Source: JAILZP01 sp037444185 (lineage in GTDB: Bacteria > Bacillota > Desulfotomaculia > Desulfotomaculales > Desulfocucumaceae). Taken from it: a DNA stretch of 39,185 bases. A model generated the notes under the pieces. It ran no database searches and was not told where the DNA came from. It saw only the letters and a list, made by a program, of their open reading frames with translations. Shown here one piece after another: positions 8,278 to 16,008 of the stretch. The position numbers were made by a program, and so were the translations under genes. The stretch spans positions 1 through 39,185 of the forward strand of contig JBBIMW010000020.1 in the NCBI GenBank assembly GCA_037444185.1, in the 5' to 3' direction. Numbering within the stretch: the first letter of the stretch is position 1; every line of letters starts with the position of its first letter.

Positions 8278-9467
8278 AACGCCACCCCCTCTTTTTTCGA
8301 CACCGTATCCACGTCCTTGTCTCCCCGGCCGGACAGGTTGACCAGTATTATTCCGTCCCGGCCCGTTTCCGGTGCCAGGGCCGCTGCGGCGGCCAGGGCG
8401 TGGGAGCTCTCCAGGGCCGGGATGATGCCCTCGGTGCGGCACAGCAAATGGAAGGCCTGCAAGGCTTCCCGGTCTGTTACCGATATATATTTCACCCTTC
8501 CGGAATCCTTCAGGTGGCTGTGTTCCGGTCCTACGCCGGGGTAGTCCAGCCCCGCGGATATTGAATGGGCCAGCAATATCTGCCCGTCCGGATCCTGCAA
8601 AACGTAACTCAGGGAGCCGTGCAGCACCCCCGGGCAGCCCCGGCTCAAGGTGGCGGCGTGCTTTCCCGTTTCCAGCCCGCGCCCCGCCGCTTCAACGCCC
8701 ACCAGGGAGACGGCGCTGTCCAGGAACGGATAAAAAATGCCCATGGCGTTGCTGCCTCCCCCCACGCATGCGATAATGCAGTCCGGCAGCCTGCCCTCAC
8801 AGTCCATTATTTGCGCCTTGGCCTCCTCTCCGATTATTTTTTGAAAGTCCCTTACCATGGCCGGGTATGGATGGGGGCCGGCCACCGAACCCACCAGATA
8901 ATAGGTGTTTTCCACGTTGGTCACCCAGTCCCGCATGGCTTCATTCATGGCGTCCTTGAGGGTGCGGCTTCCGGATTTCACCGGAACCACCCGGGCGCCC
9001 AGCAGTTTCATGCGGAAAACATTCAGGGACTGTCGCACAATATCCTCTTCGCCCATGTAGATGACACATTCCGTGCCGAAGAGGGCGGCGGCGGTGGCGG
9101 TGGCCACTCCGTGCTGCCCGGCCCCGGTTTCGGCAATAATCCTGTTTTTGCCCATCCTGCGGGCCAGCAGTATTTGCCCGATGGTGTTGTTTATCTTGTG
9201 CGCCCCGGTGTGATTGAGGTCTTCCCTTTTCAGGTATATTCTGGCCCCGCCGCAATGCTCTGTAAGCCTCTGCGCCGGGTACAGCGGCGAGGGCCGGCCC
9301 ACGTATTTTTTAAGGCAGTGCCGGTACGCCCCCATGAATGTATCGTCGTCAAGGGCCTCCCTGTAAGCCGAGTCCAGCTCTTCCAGAGCCGGCATCAGTG
9401 TCTCGGGAACGAACCTGCCGCCGTATGCGCCGAAGTATCCCCGGCTGTCGGGCATGAAGTAGTTCAA
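8274..9467 (-). CDS. trpB: Tryptophan synthase beta chain (TrpB1)
   Basis: A 397-residue PLP enzyme joining indole and serine to make tryptophan. The PLP lysine is K91 in HTGAHKINN; the phosphate-binding GGGSNAMG and the AETGAGQHG segment are present. The start is TTG at 9467 in a TTGA overlap with the trpF stop, 7 bases after AGGAGGG. A TrpB2-type paralogue lies at 32376-33731. The two differ in length and N-terminus; this one has the alpha-partner gene next to it and is the standard subunit. Confidence 0.97.
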   Translation of the reverse strand: MNYFMPDSRGYFGAYGGRFVPETLMPALEELDSAYREALDDDTFMGAYRHCLKKYVGRPSPLYPAQRLTEHCGGARIYLKREDLNHTGAHKINNTIGQILLARRMGKNRIIAETGAGQHGVATATAAALFGTECVIYMGEEDIVRQSLNVFRMKLLGARVVPVKSGSRTLKDAMNEAMRDWVTNVENTYYLVGSVAGPHPYPAMVRDFQKIIGEEAKAQIMDCEGRLPDCIIACVGGGSNAMGIFYPFLDSAVSLVGVEAAGRGLETGKHAATLSRGCPGVLHGSLSYVLQDPDGQILLAHSISAGLDYPGVGPEHSHLKDSGRVKYISVTDREALQAFHLLCRTEGIIPALESSHALAAAAALAPETGRDGIILVNLSGRGDKDVDTVSKKEGVAL

Positions 9468-10075
9468 CCTTTTACCCTCCTGATAAACTCTTTTATTTTT
9501 TGAAGGTCCTTGCGGCCTTTTGTCTCCACTCCGCTGCTGACGTCCACCGCGAAGGGGCGGGCTGTGGCGATGGCTTCCAGCACGTTGTCCGGGGTGAGGC
9601 CCCCGGCCAGCACCAAGGGGCCGGGCCGGAAACCGGAAGCCAGCCTCCAGTCGAAGGGCTTGCCGGCACCGCCCCGGGACCCAGGTGTCAGGGTGTCCAG
9701 CAGGTAGGCGTCCACCCGGTATCTCCCGGCGGGCCGCAGATCCTCAGGGCCGGCCACGGGAAAGGCCTTGATTACCCTGCAGCCGAGGGAGCCGCAGAAT
9801 TCCGGTGTTTCGTCGCCGTGCAGCTGGGCTGTGTCCAGCCCGGCATAATTCAGTATCTCAGTAATTTCCCGGGCCGGGGAGTTGACGAAAATCCCCACCC
9901 TGGAAACGAAGGGGGGAAGTCTGCAGGTGATTGCCCTGGCCTGATCCGGTGTTATCCTCCTTTTGCCGGGCGCAAAAACGAAGCCCAGGGCGTCGGCCCC
10001 GGCCTCCACAGCCCCCATGGCCGTTTCCAGGTCCGAGACACCGCATATTTTTACCCTGACACAACCTTTTTCCAT
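9464..10075 (-). CDS. trpF: Phosphoribosylanthranilate isomerase
   Basis: A 203-residue barrel enzyme of tryptophan synthesis. The N-terminal VKICGV motif holds the catalytic cysteine C11, and LLDT and LAGGLTPDNV are family segments near the middle and end. The ATG lies 20 bp after trpC, the only non-overlapping junction in the trp operon. Its TGA overlaps the trpB TTG. Confidence 0.94.
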   Translation of the reverse strand: MEKGCVRVKICGVSDLETAMGAVEAGADALGFVFAPGKRRITPDQARAITCRLPPFVSRVGIFVNSPAREITEILNYAGLDTAQLHGDETPEFCGSLGCRVIKAFPVAGPEDLRPAGRYRVDAYLLDTLTPGSRGGAGKPFDWRLASGFRPGPLVLAGGLTPDNVLEAIATARPFAVDVSSGVETKGRKDLQKIKEFIRRVKG

Positions 10076-10095
10076 ATATAAAATTCCAAACCCCC

Positions 10096-10878
10096 TTACT
10101 GGCCGTAACGCAGCTCCCGGACCTTCCCGGCGATGTCCCCGGTGGCCATCAGGGCCTCCCCCACCAGGGCGGCGCTGACCCCGGCCTTTTTCAGCGCCTG
10201 CATGTCGGCGCAGGTTTTTATCCCGCTTTCGCTGACCACCACGGCCGGCCGTCCCTTTATTTTTTCACAGAGCCTGAAGGTGATGCCGATGTCGGTCTGA
10301 AAAGTTTTCAGGTCCCGGTTGTTGATGCCTATAAGGGATGCCCCGGCATCCAGGGCCTCCTCCAATTCATGCCCGTCGTGCACCTCCACCAGGGATTCCA
10401 TTCCCGTGTTCAGGGCCGCCGTCATCATTTCCCGGAGCTGTTTGCCGTTCAGGGCGGCGCAAATCAAAAGCACAGCGTCCGCCCCCATGAGCCTGGACTG
10501 GTATATCTGGACCGGGTCGATGATAAAGTCCTTTCTCAATACGGGCAGGGTCACCGAATTTTTTACCCGGGTCAGGTGTTCCGGCAGTCCCCGGAAAAAG
10601 ACGTAATCGGTCAGCACGGAAATGGCGTCGGCCCCGTTGCCGGCATAAATCCCTGCGATTTCAGATGGATCCGACTTTTCCCGGATTACTCCCCTGGAGG
10701 GGGAGTGGCTTTTTATTTCCGCCAGCAAGGCCACCCTGCCGGGCCTGCGAAGAGCTCCGGACATTGATTTGGCAGGCGGCATCCGGTCCAGGGCCCGCAT
10801 GGTTTTTTTAATATCCATTGTGTTTTTGAGGGCGTTGACTTCAAGCCGTTTTTGTTCCAGTATTCTGTCCAGTATCAC
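10096..10878 (-). CDS. trpC: Indole-3-glycerol phosphate synthase
   Basis: A 260-residue barrel enzyme that closes the indole ring. AEIKSHSPSRG holds the catalytic lysine (about K56), and the phosphate-binding SESGI lies near the C-terminus. The open frame reaches further upstream through trpD, but the GTG at 10878 overlaps the trpD stop as GTGA and the protein then starts at the usual position. It is not fused to trpF as in enteric bacteria. Confidence 0.95.
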   Translation of the reverse strand: MILDRILEQKRLEVNALKNTMDIKKTMRALDRMPPAKSMSGALRRPGRVALLAEIKSHSPSRGVIREKSDPSEIAGIYAGNGADAISVLTDYVFFRGLPEHLTRVKNSVTLPVLRKDFIIDPVQIYQSRLMGADAVLLICAALNGKQLREMMTAALNTGMESLVEVHDGHELEEALDAGASLIGINNRDLKTFQTDIGITFRLCEKIKGRPAVVVSESGIKTCADMQALKKAGVSAALVGEALMATGDIAGKVRELRYGQ

Positions 10879-11927
10879 AGTGCGGCCGCCTTTCCGGACC
10901 GCCCCGCGGTGGTGTAGTCCACCAGTGCCCTCAGTTTTTCCATGGCTGCGCCGGAGTCTATGCTGGCCGCCGCCATTTCCAGCGCCCCGGGCAGTCCCGG
11001 GGCATAGCCGGCGGCCAGCACCGCCAAGGCTGCGTTCAACACCACGGCGTCCCGTCCGGGGCCCTTTTCCCCCGAAAGTATACCGTTGATTATGGAGGCG
11101 TTTTCGGCCGGGGAGCCGCCTTTCAGACTTTCCAGGCCGCACCTGGCGATGCCGAATTCAAGGGGGTCGATGCGGTAGCTGCTGATTTTTTCTTCAAATA
11201 CTTCACAAACTGTGGCCGGCCCGTGGGGTGTGATCTCATCGGTGCCCCCGGCGCCGTGCAGCACGAAGGCCCTTTTGGTGCCCAGCCTGGACAGCGTCCC
11301 GGCCACCTTGGATACCAGCTCCGGGCTGTACACCCCCAGCACCTGGGCATTGGCCCCGGCGGGATTGGTCAGCGGCCCCAGTACATTGAATACCGTCCTC
11401 ACCCCTATTTCCCGGCGGGGGGCGGCGGCGTGCCTCATGGCGTTGTGCAGTGACGGGGCGAATAGAAAGACGATGCCGACGCATTCCAGGCATTCCTCCA
11501 GTTCCGCCGCCGGCAGGTCTATGTTCACCCCCAGGGCCTCCAGAACATCGGCGGACCCGCAGCGGCTGGAAACCGACCTGTTGCCGTGTTTGGCCACCGG
11601 CACCCCGCAGCCTGCGGCCACCAGGGCGGCGGCGGTGGATATGTTGAAGGTGTTGGCCCCGTCGCCTCCGGTGCCGCAGGTGTCAACCAGCGTTTCCCGG
11701 GTGGTGCGCACCGCCGTGGCCCTGCTTTTCATCACCCGGGCGAAGCCCGTGATTTCATCCACCGTTTCCCCCTTCAGCCTCATGGCTATAAGAAGGGCCG
11801 CTATCTGGGCCGGGCTCGCCTCGCCGTTCATGATGACCTCCATTACCCTGCCCGCCCGGGATTCGTCCAGACCGTCCCCCGCCACCACCGCCGCGATGGC
11901 CTCCCGGATCAGTTCCCCGCCGTTCAT
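10875..11927 (-). CDS. trpD: Anthranilate phosphoribosyltransferase
   Basis: A 350-residue enzyme adding PRPP to anthranilate. The pyrophosphate/PRPP loop is GTGGDGANTFNIST, followed by KHGNRSVSSRCGSADVLE, the second substrate motif. The ATG at 11927 overlaps the trpG stop as ATGA; an upstream in-frame extension has no family similarity. It carries no glutamine amidotransferase domain, which here is the separate trpG. Confidence 0.96.
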   Translation of the reverse strand: MNGGELIREAIAAVVAGDGLDESRAGRVMEVIMNGEASPAQIAALLIAMRLKGETVDEITGFARVMKSRATAVRTTRETLVDTCGTGGDGANTFNISTAAALVAAGCGVPVAKHGNRSVSSRCGSADVLEALGVNIDLPAAELEECLECVGIVFLFAPSLHNAMRHAAAPRREIGVRTVFNVLGPLTNPAGANAQVLGVYSPELVSKVAGTLSRLGTKRAFVLHGAGGTDEITPHGPATVCEVFEEKISSYRIDPLEFGIARCGLESLKGGSPAENASIINGILSGEKGPGRDAVVLNAALAVLAAGYAPGLPGALEMAAASIDSGAAMEKLRALVDYTTAGRSGKAAAL

Positions 11928-12532
11928 GTTAAAGACACCTCCGGTGTCCGGCTGATTAGCCGGTTGTTGACAAGAAAGTTGATAAGTATCCTGCGGCCGT
12001 GATCGGTAAGAATAGACTCCGGGTGAAACTGGACCCCCTCCACGCTTACGCCGGTGCCGCTGTGCCTTAATCCCATTATTTCGCCGTCGCCGGTCCAGGC
12101 GCTTACCTCCAGGCACCGGGGCAGGGTCCGGCTGTCCACCACCAGGGAGTGATACCTGATGGCTTTGAACGGAGCCGGAATATCCTTGAATATTCCCTTT
12201 CCGTCGTGGTGTATAAGGGAGGTTTTACCGTGCATGACGGACTTCGCCCTTATGATATCGCCGCCGAAGGCGCTGCCTATGGCCTGGTGACCGAGACAGA
12301 CCCCCAGGATGGGAATACTGCCGGCGCACCTGATAATCACCTCCTTTGAAATGCCGGCGCCGTCCGGGCTGCCGGGGCCGGGGGAAATAACCACCCCCGC
12401 CGGGCGCATTTTTTTTACGTCGCCGGGGCCCAGAGAATCGTTCCTGACCACCGTCACCTCGGCGCCGATTTCTGAAAAATATTGGGCCAGATTGTAAGTA
12501 AAGGAATCGTAATTATCAATAATCAAAAGCAC
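11924..12532 (-). CDS. trpG: Anthranilate synthase glutamine amidotransferase subunit
   Basis: A 202-residue class I glutamine amidotransferase supplying ammonia to TrpE. The catalytic cysteine is in GVCLGHQAIG, and FHPES near residue 170 holds the His and Glu of the triad. The N-terminal IDNYDSFTYNL is typical. The GTG start lies within the end of trpE (17-bp overlap). It may also serve PabB, as in Bacillus; no pabB is present in the window. Confidence 0.96.
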   Translation of the reverse strand: MLLIIDNYDSFTYNLAQYFSEIGAEVTVVRNDSLGPGDVKKMRPAGVVISPGPGSPDGAGISKEVIIRCAGSIPILGVCLGHQAIGSAFGGDIIRAKSVMHGKTSLIHHDGKGIFKDIPAPFKAIRYHSLVVDSRTLPRCLEVSAWTGDGEIMGLRHSGTGVSVEGVQFHPESILTDHGRRILINFLVNNRLISRTPEVSLT

Positions 12533-13997
12533 TGTGGCCGTCCTCCCCGGTCAAGGATTCTATCAGCGCGCCGGCCTTGTTTTCTGTTTCACTGAATTCC
12601 CGGGCCGGATCCGAATCGTGCACTATGCCGGCCCCCGCCTGCACCGACGCCTTTCCACCGTGAAAAACTATGGTGCGTATGGCGATGGCGGTGTCCACGC
12701 CGCCGTTGAAACCCAGGTACCCCACCGCCCCCGCGTACGGTCCCCGCCGGGCTGGCTCCAGCTCTTCTATTATTTCCATGGCCCTCACCTTGGGCGCTCC
12801 GGATACCGTGCCCGCCGGGAAACAGGCCTTCAGCGCGTCCATTGCCGTACACCTGCCGGACAGCTCCCCCGTCACCGAGGAAACCAGGTGCATCACGTGA
12901 GAATATTTCTCCACCTCCATAAATTGCGGAACCTTTACAGTCCCCGGCCTGCTCACCTTGCCCACGTCATTCCTGCCCAGATCCACCAGCATTACGTGCT
13001 CCGCCCTTTCTTTTTCGTCGGACAGAAGTTCCGCGGCCAGCAATTGGTCTTCCCGGGGTCCGGAGCCCCTGGGCCTGGTGCCGGCGATGGGCCTGGTCTC
13101 CACTTGCCCGTCCTCCACCCGCAGCAGCATTTCCGGGGATGACCCGGCCAGCGCCAGACTCCCCAGGTTCAGGAAATAGAGATAGGGGGACGGGTTTTTA
13201 CGCCTCAGCCTTCTGTAGACACTGAAGGGATCGCCCCGGAAGTCCGTGTCGATCCTCCTGGAAAGGACCACCTGCAGAATCTCCCCGGCCCGGATGTATT
13301 CCTTGGCCTTCTCCACCCTTTTTATGTACTGGTCCCTGGTCAGGTTCGGCGTGGCTGTTCCGGCTCCGCAGTTTGCGGGAACCGCGGGCAGCGGCGGCCG
13401 GCCCCCTTTCCGGATGGCCGAGGCTATCTCGTTGATGGTGGAGACCGCCCGGCCGTACTCCCTCATCCCGTCGTCCGCCGGCACTGTATTGACGATAATC
13501 CTCAAAGTATGCCTTAGATGGTCTATGACCACCGTCACCCCGGGGACCATCAGAATGCTGTCCGGCACCCCCGGTTTTTCCCGCCCGGAATCGGGAAGCC
13601 TTTCTATGTGCCTGACCAGGTCGTAGCCCAGGTATCCCACCAGGCCGCCGTAGAACCTGGGCAGGCCCTCCATGGCCGGGGACCGGAAGTCCTCCAGCAG
13701 GCCCTCAATCACCCTGAACGGGTTCCCGGCCCGCCGGAATCTCCCTTTTCCCGTTTCCACCACAATGGAGCTTCCGCTGCAGGTAAAGGTCAGAAGAGGG
13801 TCCGTGCCGACAAAGGAGTACCTGCCCAGCCTTTCCCCCCCCTCTACGCTTTCCAGAAGGAATGAGGGCCTCTTGCCCGCGATCCTGGCGTAAATTGTAA
13901 TGGGGGTCTCGGTGTCCGAGGGGAATTCGAGGCTTACCGGTACGGATTTGTAGAACTTGCGGCGGGACATGTATTCTTTTTCGTCCGGATAATACAA
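12516..13997 (-). CDS. trpE: Anthranilate synthase component I
   Basis: A 493-residue enzyme converting chorismate to anthranilate with TrpG. The N-terminal LLES segment is the usual tryptophan feedback site, and GTVSGAPKVRAMEII and the late AGAGIVHDSDP segment belong to the chorismate-binding domain. The frame is open to a GTG at 14036, but that lies inside the attenuator hairpin. The TTG at 13997 is chosen because a strong GGGAGGTG site stands 9 bases before it and the product then begins MYYP, as in the family. It is the first structural gene of trpEGDCFBA. Confidence 0.95.
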   Translation of the reverse strand: MYYPDEKEYMSRRKFYKSVPVSLEFPSDTETPITIYARIAGKRPSFLLESVEGGERLGRYSFVGTDPLLTFTCSGSSIVVETGKGRFRRAGNPFRVIEGLLEDFRSPAMEGLPRFYGGLVGYLGYDLVRHIERLPDSGREKPGVPDSILMVPGVTVVIDHLRHTLRIIVNTVPADDGMREYGRAVSTINEIASAIRKGGRPPLPAVPANCGAGTATPNLTRDQYIKRVEKAKEYIRAGEILQVVLSRRIDTDFRGDPFSVYRRLRRKNPSPYLYFLNLGSLALAGSSPEMLLRVEDGQVETRPIAGTRPRGSGPREDQLLAAELLSDEKERAEHVMLVDLGRNDVGKVSRPGTVKVPQFMEVEKYSHVMHLVSSVTGELSGRCTAMDALKACFPAGTVSGAPKVRAMEIIEELEPARRGPYAGAVGYLGFNGGVDTAIAIRTIVFHGGKASVQAGAGIVHDSDPAREFSETENKAGALIESLTGEDGHSAFDY

Positions 13998-14017
13998 AGG
14001 TTCCGTCACCTCCCTGG

Positions 14018-14051
14018 AAAAATGAAAGACCGGCACTCAAATGAGTACCGG
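14018..14051 (-). terminator. trp leader terminator (attenuator)
   Basis: On the minus strand a 10-bp stem CCGGTACTCA / TGAGTGCCGG (one G-U pair, 2-nt loop) is followed by TCTTTCATTTTT. It stands directly before the trpE SD and 38 bp after the NAG-triplet array. The 5' arm (TACTC) can instead pair with GAGTA inside the array at 14103-14107, giving a short antiterminator that overlaps the protein-binding region. Confidence 0.85.
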
Positions 14052-14088
14052 CCGTTAAAATCCCATTGATTTAACAATGCCCGCCCAT

Positions 14089-14137
14089 CTCATCTCAGCT
14101 CATACTCGTCTCAACTATTCTTTTCTCATCTCAGCTA
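14089..14137 (-). promoter_or_regulatory. NAG-triplet array in trp leader, probable TRAP-binding site
   Basis: In the trp leader RNA ten triplets follow each other: UAG, GAG, GAG, AAG, UAG, GAG, GAG, GAG, GAG, GAG. Every spacer is 2 nt except one of 3 nt. Nine of ten fit the (G/U)AG consensus of TRAP (MtrB), which wraps about 11 such triplets around its ring. An imperfect eleventh (GGG) follows at the right spacing. With a promoter just upstream and a terminator just downstream this matches the Bacillus trp attenuator. No mtrB lies in the window. Confidence 0.85.
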
Positions 14138-14143
14138 TATCAA

Positions 14144-14173
14144 AATATAACAGACGCCTGCCTGCCTTGTCAA
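14144..14173 (-). promoter_or_regulatory. Sigma-A promoter of the trp operon
   Basis: On the minus strand TTGACA (14168-14173) and TATATT (14144-14149) are separated by 18 bp. Transcription would start near 14137, right at the first NAG triplet, giving a leader of about 140 nt before trpE. Confidence 0.75.
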
Positions 14174-14184
14174 TGCATAAATAG

Positions 14185-14562
14185 TTATTGCGGCAGGAGA
14201 TCCTTCCTCAATACGGTGGCTTTCCGCAAATACACATGCTTTAGCTCCTTCTGGGATTTCTCCGTGTTCACCAGCACCATCACCCTGATACATTTTCCCA
14301 GGCGGCCGGGGACGTTGATTTCGTTGCCGCACAGCATGGGCACATGGGTCCAGCCCAAAAACTCCCTGGCCGCCGTAGCTGGGAATTCCGCGTCGAGATC
14401 GTGCGTGACGGTGAAGAAGGCCGCCGCTATGTCCTCTGTGTCGATGCCGTTTTCCTTAATTATTTCACCAAGGAGCTCCTTGGTGGCCTCCAGTATTTCC
14501 CCGGCATTGTTTCGGTTTACAGTCACGGCCCCCCTTATTCCCCTTACAGCCCGCCTTTCCAT
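14185..14562 (-). CDS. aroH: Chorismate mutase, AroH class
   Basis: A 125-residue monofunctional chorismate mutase like that of Bacillus subtilis, turning chorismate into prephenate for Tyr/Phe synthesis. The N-terminal VRGIRGAVTV and the later HDLDAEFPA and RVMVLVN segments are typical of the trimeric AroH fold. The second of two close ATGs (14562) is chosen because GGAGG stands 6 bases before it; the first overlaps that site. It lies between the HutP-like gene and the trp promoter, and no terminator is visible after it, so some readthrough into trp is likely. Confidence 0.93.
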   Translation of the reverse strand: MERRAVRGIRGAVTVNRNNAGEILEATKELLGEIIKENGIDTEDIAAAFFTVTHDLDAEFPATAAREFLGWTHVPMLCGNEINVPGRLGKCIRVMVLVNTEKSQKELKHVYLRKATVLRKDLLPQ

Positions 14563-14589
14563 TGCCATCCTCCCGTTCTGCGCATTATT

Positions 14590-15012
14590 TCAGTCCGAGG
14601 TCACGGCCCTGTGTCCCAGGCCGACGGCCACCTCATCCAGGTGAAGCAGGCCGACGCCGAAAAAAACGGCTACGCTGATGTGGTCCCGGTGCTTGGCGAT
14701 GCCTATTTTCCCGCCTATATTAAGCCCCAGGGCCTTTTGCATGATTTGGGACATGGCCTCCCTGGTGGCCCCGGCCACGGCTCCTTCTTCGGCGTGCACT
14801 TCCCTGATTACGCCCTCCCTTTTGGCGGCCACCACCGCTCTTTCGATGATTTTGTTATAGGATGAGATGAAGTCACCGCCGTAATCAACGGCTGCGGTCT
14901 TTATCCCTTCCTTGGCGAAAAGGGCCTTGTACTCCCTTTCTTGTTCCCTGTCTTCAGACAATGCCATTTGCAGGGCCACCTTGGCCACCTTCCTGCTCCC
15001 ATGGAGGGCCAA
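14590..15012 (-). CDS. HutP-like RNA-binding regulator
   Basis: A 140-residue protein resembling the HutP family of RNA-binding antiterminators. The basis is its overall pattern and length, the GVIREVHAEEGAVAGATREAM stretch aligned to the HutP histidine/metal-site region, and the C-terminal HISVAVFFGVGLLHLDEVAVGLGH. B. subtilis HutP binds NAG triplets when L-histidine and Mg are bound. Here the two histidines of the SHALYHATMEA segment appear replaced by glycine, so the ligand may differ. The TTG at 15012 is chosen: GGAGG stands 8 bases before it and the product starts MALHGSRKVAKVALQ. It has its own promoter and leader hairpin and is 27 bp before aroH. The family call is fairly sure; the target RNA is unknown. 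Confidence 0.75.
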   Translation of the reverse strand: MALHGSRKVAKVALQMALSEDREQEREYKALFAKEGIKTAAVDYGGDFISSYNKIIERAVVAAKREGVIREVHAEEGAVAGATREAMSQIMQKALGLNIGGKIGIAKHRDHISVAVFFGVGLLHLDEVAVGLGHRAVTSD

Positions 15013-15039
15013 AAAACACACCTCCCCGAATAAAACGCA

Positions 15040-15058
15040 GCACTCCGCATGGGAGTGC
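15040..15058 (-). promoter_or_regulatory. Leader hairpin before the HutP-like gene
   Basis: On the minus strand GCACTCC / GGAGTGC forms a 7-bp stem followed by TGCGTTTTATT, directly before the GGGGAGG SD. It could be a weak attenuator or a structure limiting access to the SD. It sits about 20-40 nt after the predicted transcription start. Confidence 0.5.
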
Positions 15059-15081
15059 AGTTTTTCAATTTCAGTAAATCA

Positions 15082-15110
15082 ATTATATTAAAGCCGCGAT
15101 CAAAACACAA
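15082..15110 (-). promoter_or_regulatory. Promoter of the HutP-like gene and aroH
   Basis: On the minus strand a TATAAT box (15082-15087) has TTGTGT (15105-15110) 17 bp upstream. The -10 is perfect and the -35 fits half of the consensus. Confidence 0.6.
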
Positions 15111-15476
15111 TACTTAGCTCATTCTGCCGCTTGCGGCACGGACAATTATCTGAAAACAGCCACTTCCCCCAGGGTAACCACGCTGCCGTTCGGATCGTGC
15201 GCTGTTCCCCTGCCGGGATGTTCAACGCCGCTGGAAACATTCAGATCCTTTAATCTCTCCGTTTACCACCACCCGGACATAGGGCAGCAGTAAATAATCC
15301 CGCAAAAAAAGTGACGGCGTAGCTTCCGGGCACCCGCTCAGGGTTGCCGCTTTCGGCCGGCTGGTTTTTTACTCCGGCGGTTCCCGGGAACCGCCAAGCA
15401 ATTGAAGGGAAAAGAATATGATCACTGCAATAAAATATGGTTATACAGGGATTTTTATCCGGGGTTTGAGGGCCCG
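15111..15476. other. Non-coding gap with palindromes and possible coding remnants
   Basis: No convincing gene is seen in these 366 bases. There is a perfect 20-bp palindrome at 15376-15395 (GGCGGTTCCC and its complement) and a TGCCGC/GCGGCA hairpin near 15125-15138. Minus-strand frames give short protein-like stretches (LPYVRVVVNGEIKG, then in another frame NVSSGVEHPGRG) interrupted by a frame change, suggesting a decayed gene. Confidence 0.35.
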
Positions 15477-15941
15477 TCACTTTAAATTGTACTTTCTTTC
15501 CAGTTGCATTCTGCAGTGCTTCAGCTCTTCGGCCACCCTGAACATCGTCCGCTCGAGATCTATCCTGCTCAGGGTCACGGATCCCGGGGACAACACCTCA
15601 ATCTTTCTGAAATCATCCCGGGCCACCAACTTTACCAGGTCCTCCAGGGAATCGGCGGCCACATCCAGCACTATGGGGGCATATGCGTTTTCGTTGTTGC
15701 TGAATTCGTCGAAAACGGTATATACCTCTGTTCCTATATCAATGTCCAGAATTCTTATTCCTTGCAGTGGGATGTTGCGAAATGCCGCCACGTTCTGTTC
15801 CCGGATCTCTTCGGCAATCTTCTCGACGGACTTGCCCCTGAAGAAAATCTTGCCGGGCTTGGCCGTTCCCCTGAAATCAAGCCTTATTCTGGCCCTGACG
15901 GTTCCTTCCGCCGGATTGCCCCTCAGTTGACTGTCTGTCAA
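15477..15941 (-). CDS. Conserved-looking protein of unknown function
   Basis: A 154-residue soluble protein that I do not recognise. It has no signal peptide, membrane segment or cysteine cluster; one Cys lies near the C-terminus. It starts with a beta-rich part (VRARIRLDFRG), has a helical KSVEKIAEEIREQN segment and an acidic middle, and ends in a charged helix (RVAEELKHCRMQLERKYNLK). The TTG at 15941 is preferred over the ATG at 15962 because AAGGAGGTGG stands 7 bases before it. It follows the zinc-ribbon gene by 67 bp in the direction of transcription and precedes the gap before the HutP-like gene. Codon use looks like that of its neighbours. Confidence 0.7.
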   Translation of the reverse strand: MTDSQLRGNPAEGTVRARIRLDFRGTAKPGKIFFRGKSVEKIAEEIREQNVAAFRNIPLQGIRILDIDIGTEVYTVFDEFSNNENAYAPIVLDVAADSLEDLVKLVARDDFRKIEVLSPGSVTLSRIDLERTMFRVAEELKHCRMQLERKYNLK

Positions 15942-16008
15942 AAAGCCACCTCCTTCCGCCATACTTGGGATGCTTTGATTATTCTATCCTCCCCTGTGAA
16001 AATCCTGC

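Noticed and set aside
14052..14137. T-box leader before trpE
   Set aside because: No T-box sequence or specifier structure is seen; the NAG triplets and terminator explain the leader.
15250..15480. Minus-strand 76-codon open frame
   Set aside because: No SD or known motif, and its frame competes with the more protein-like fragments in other frames.
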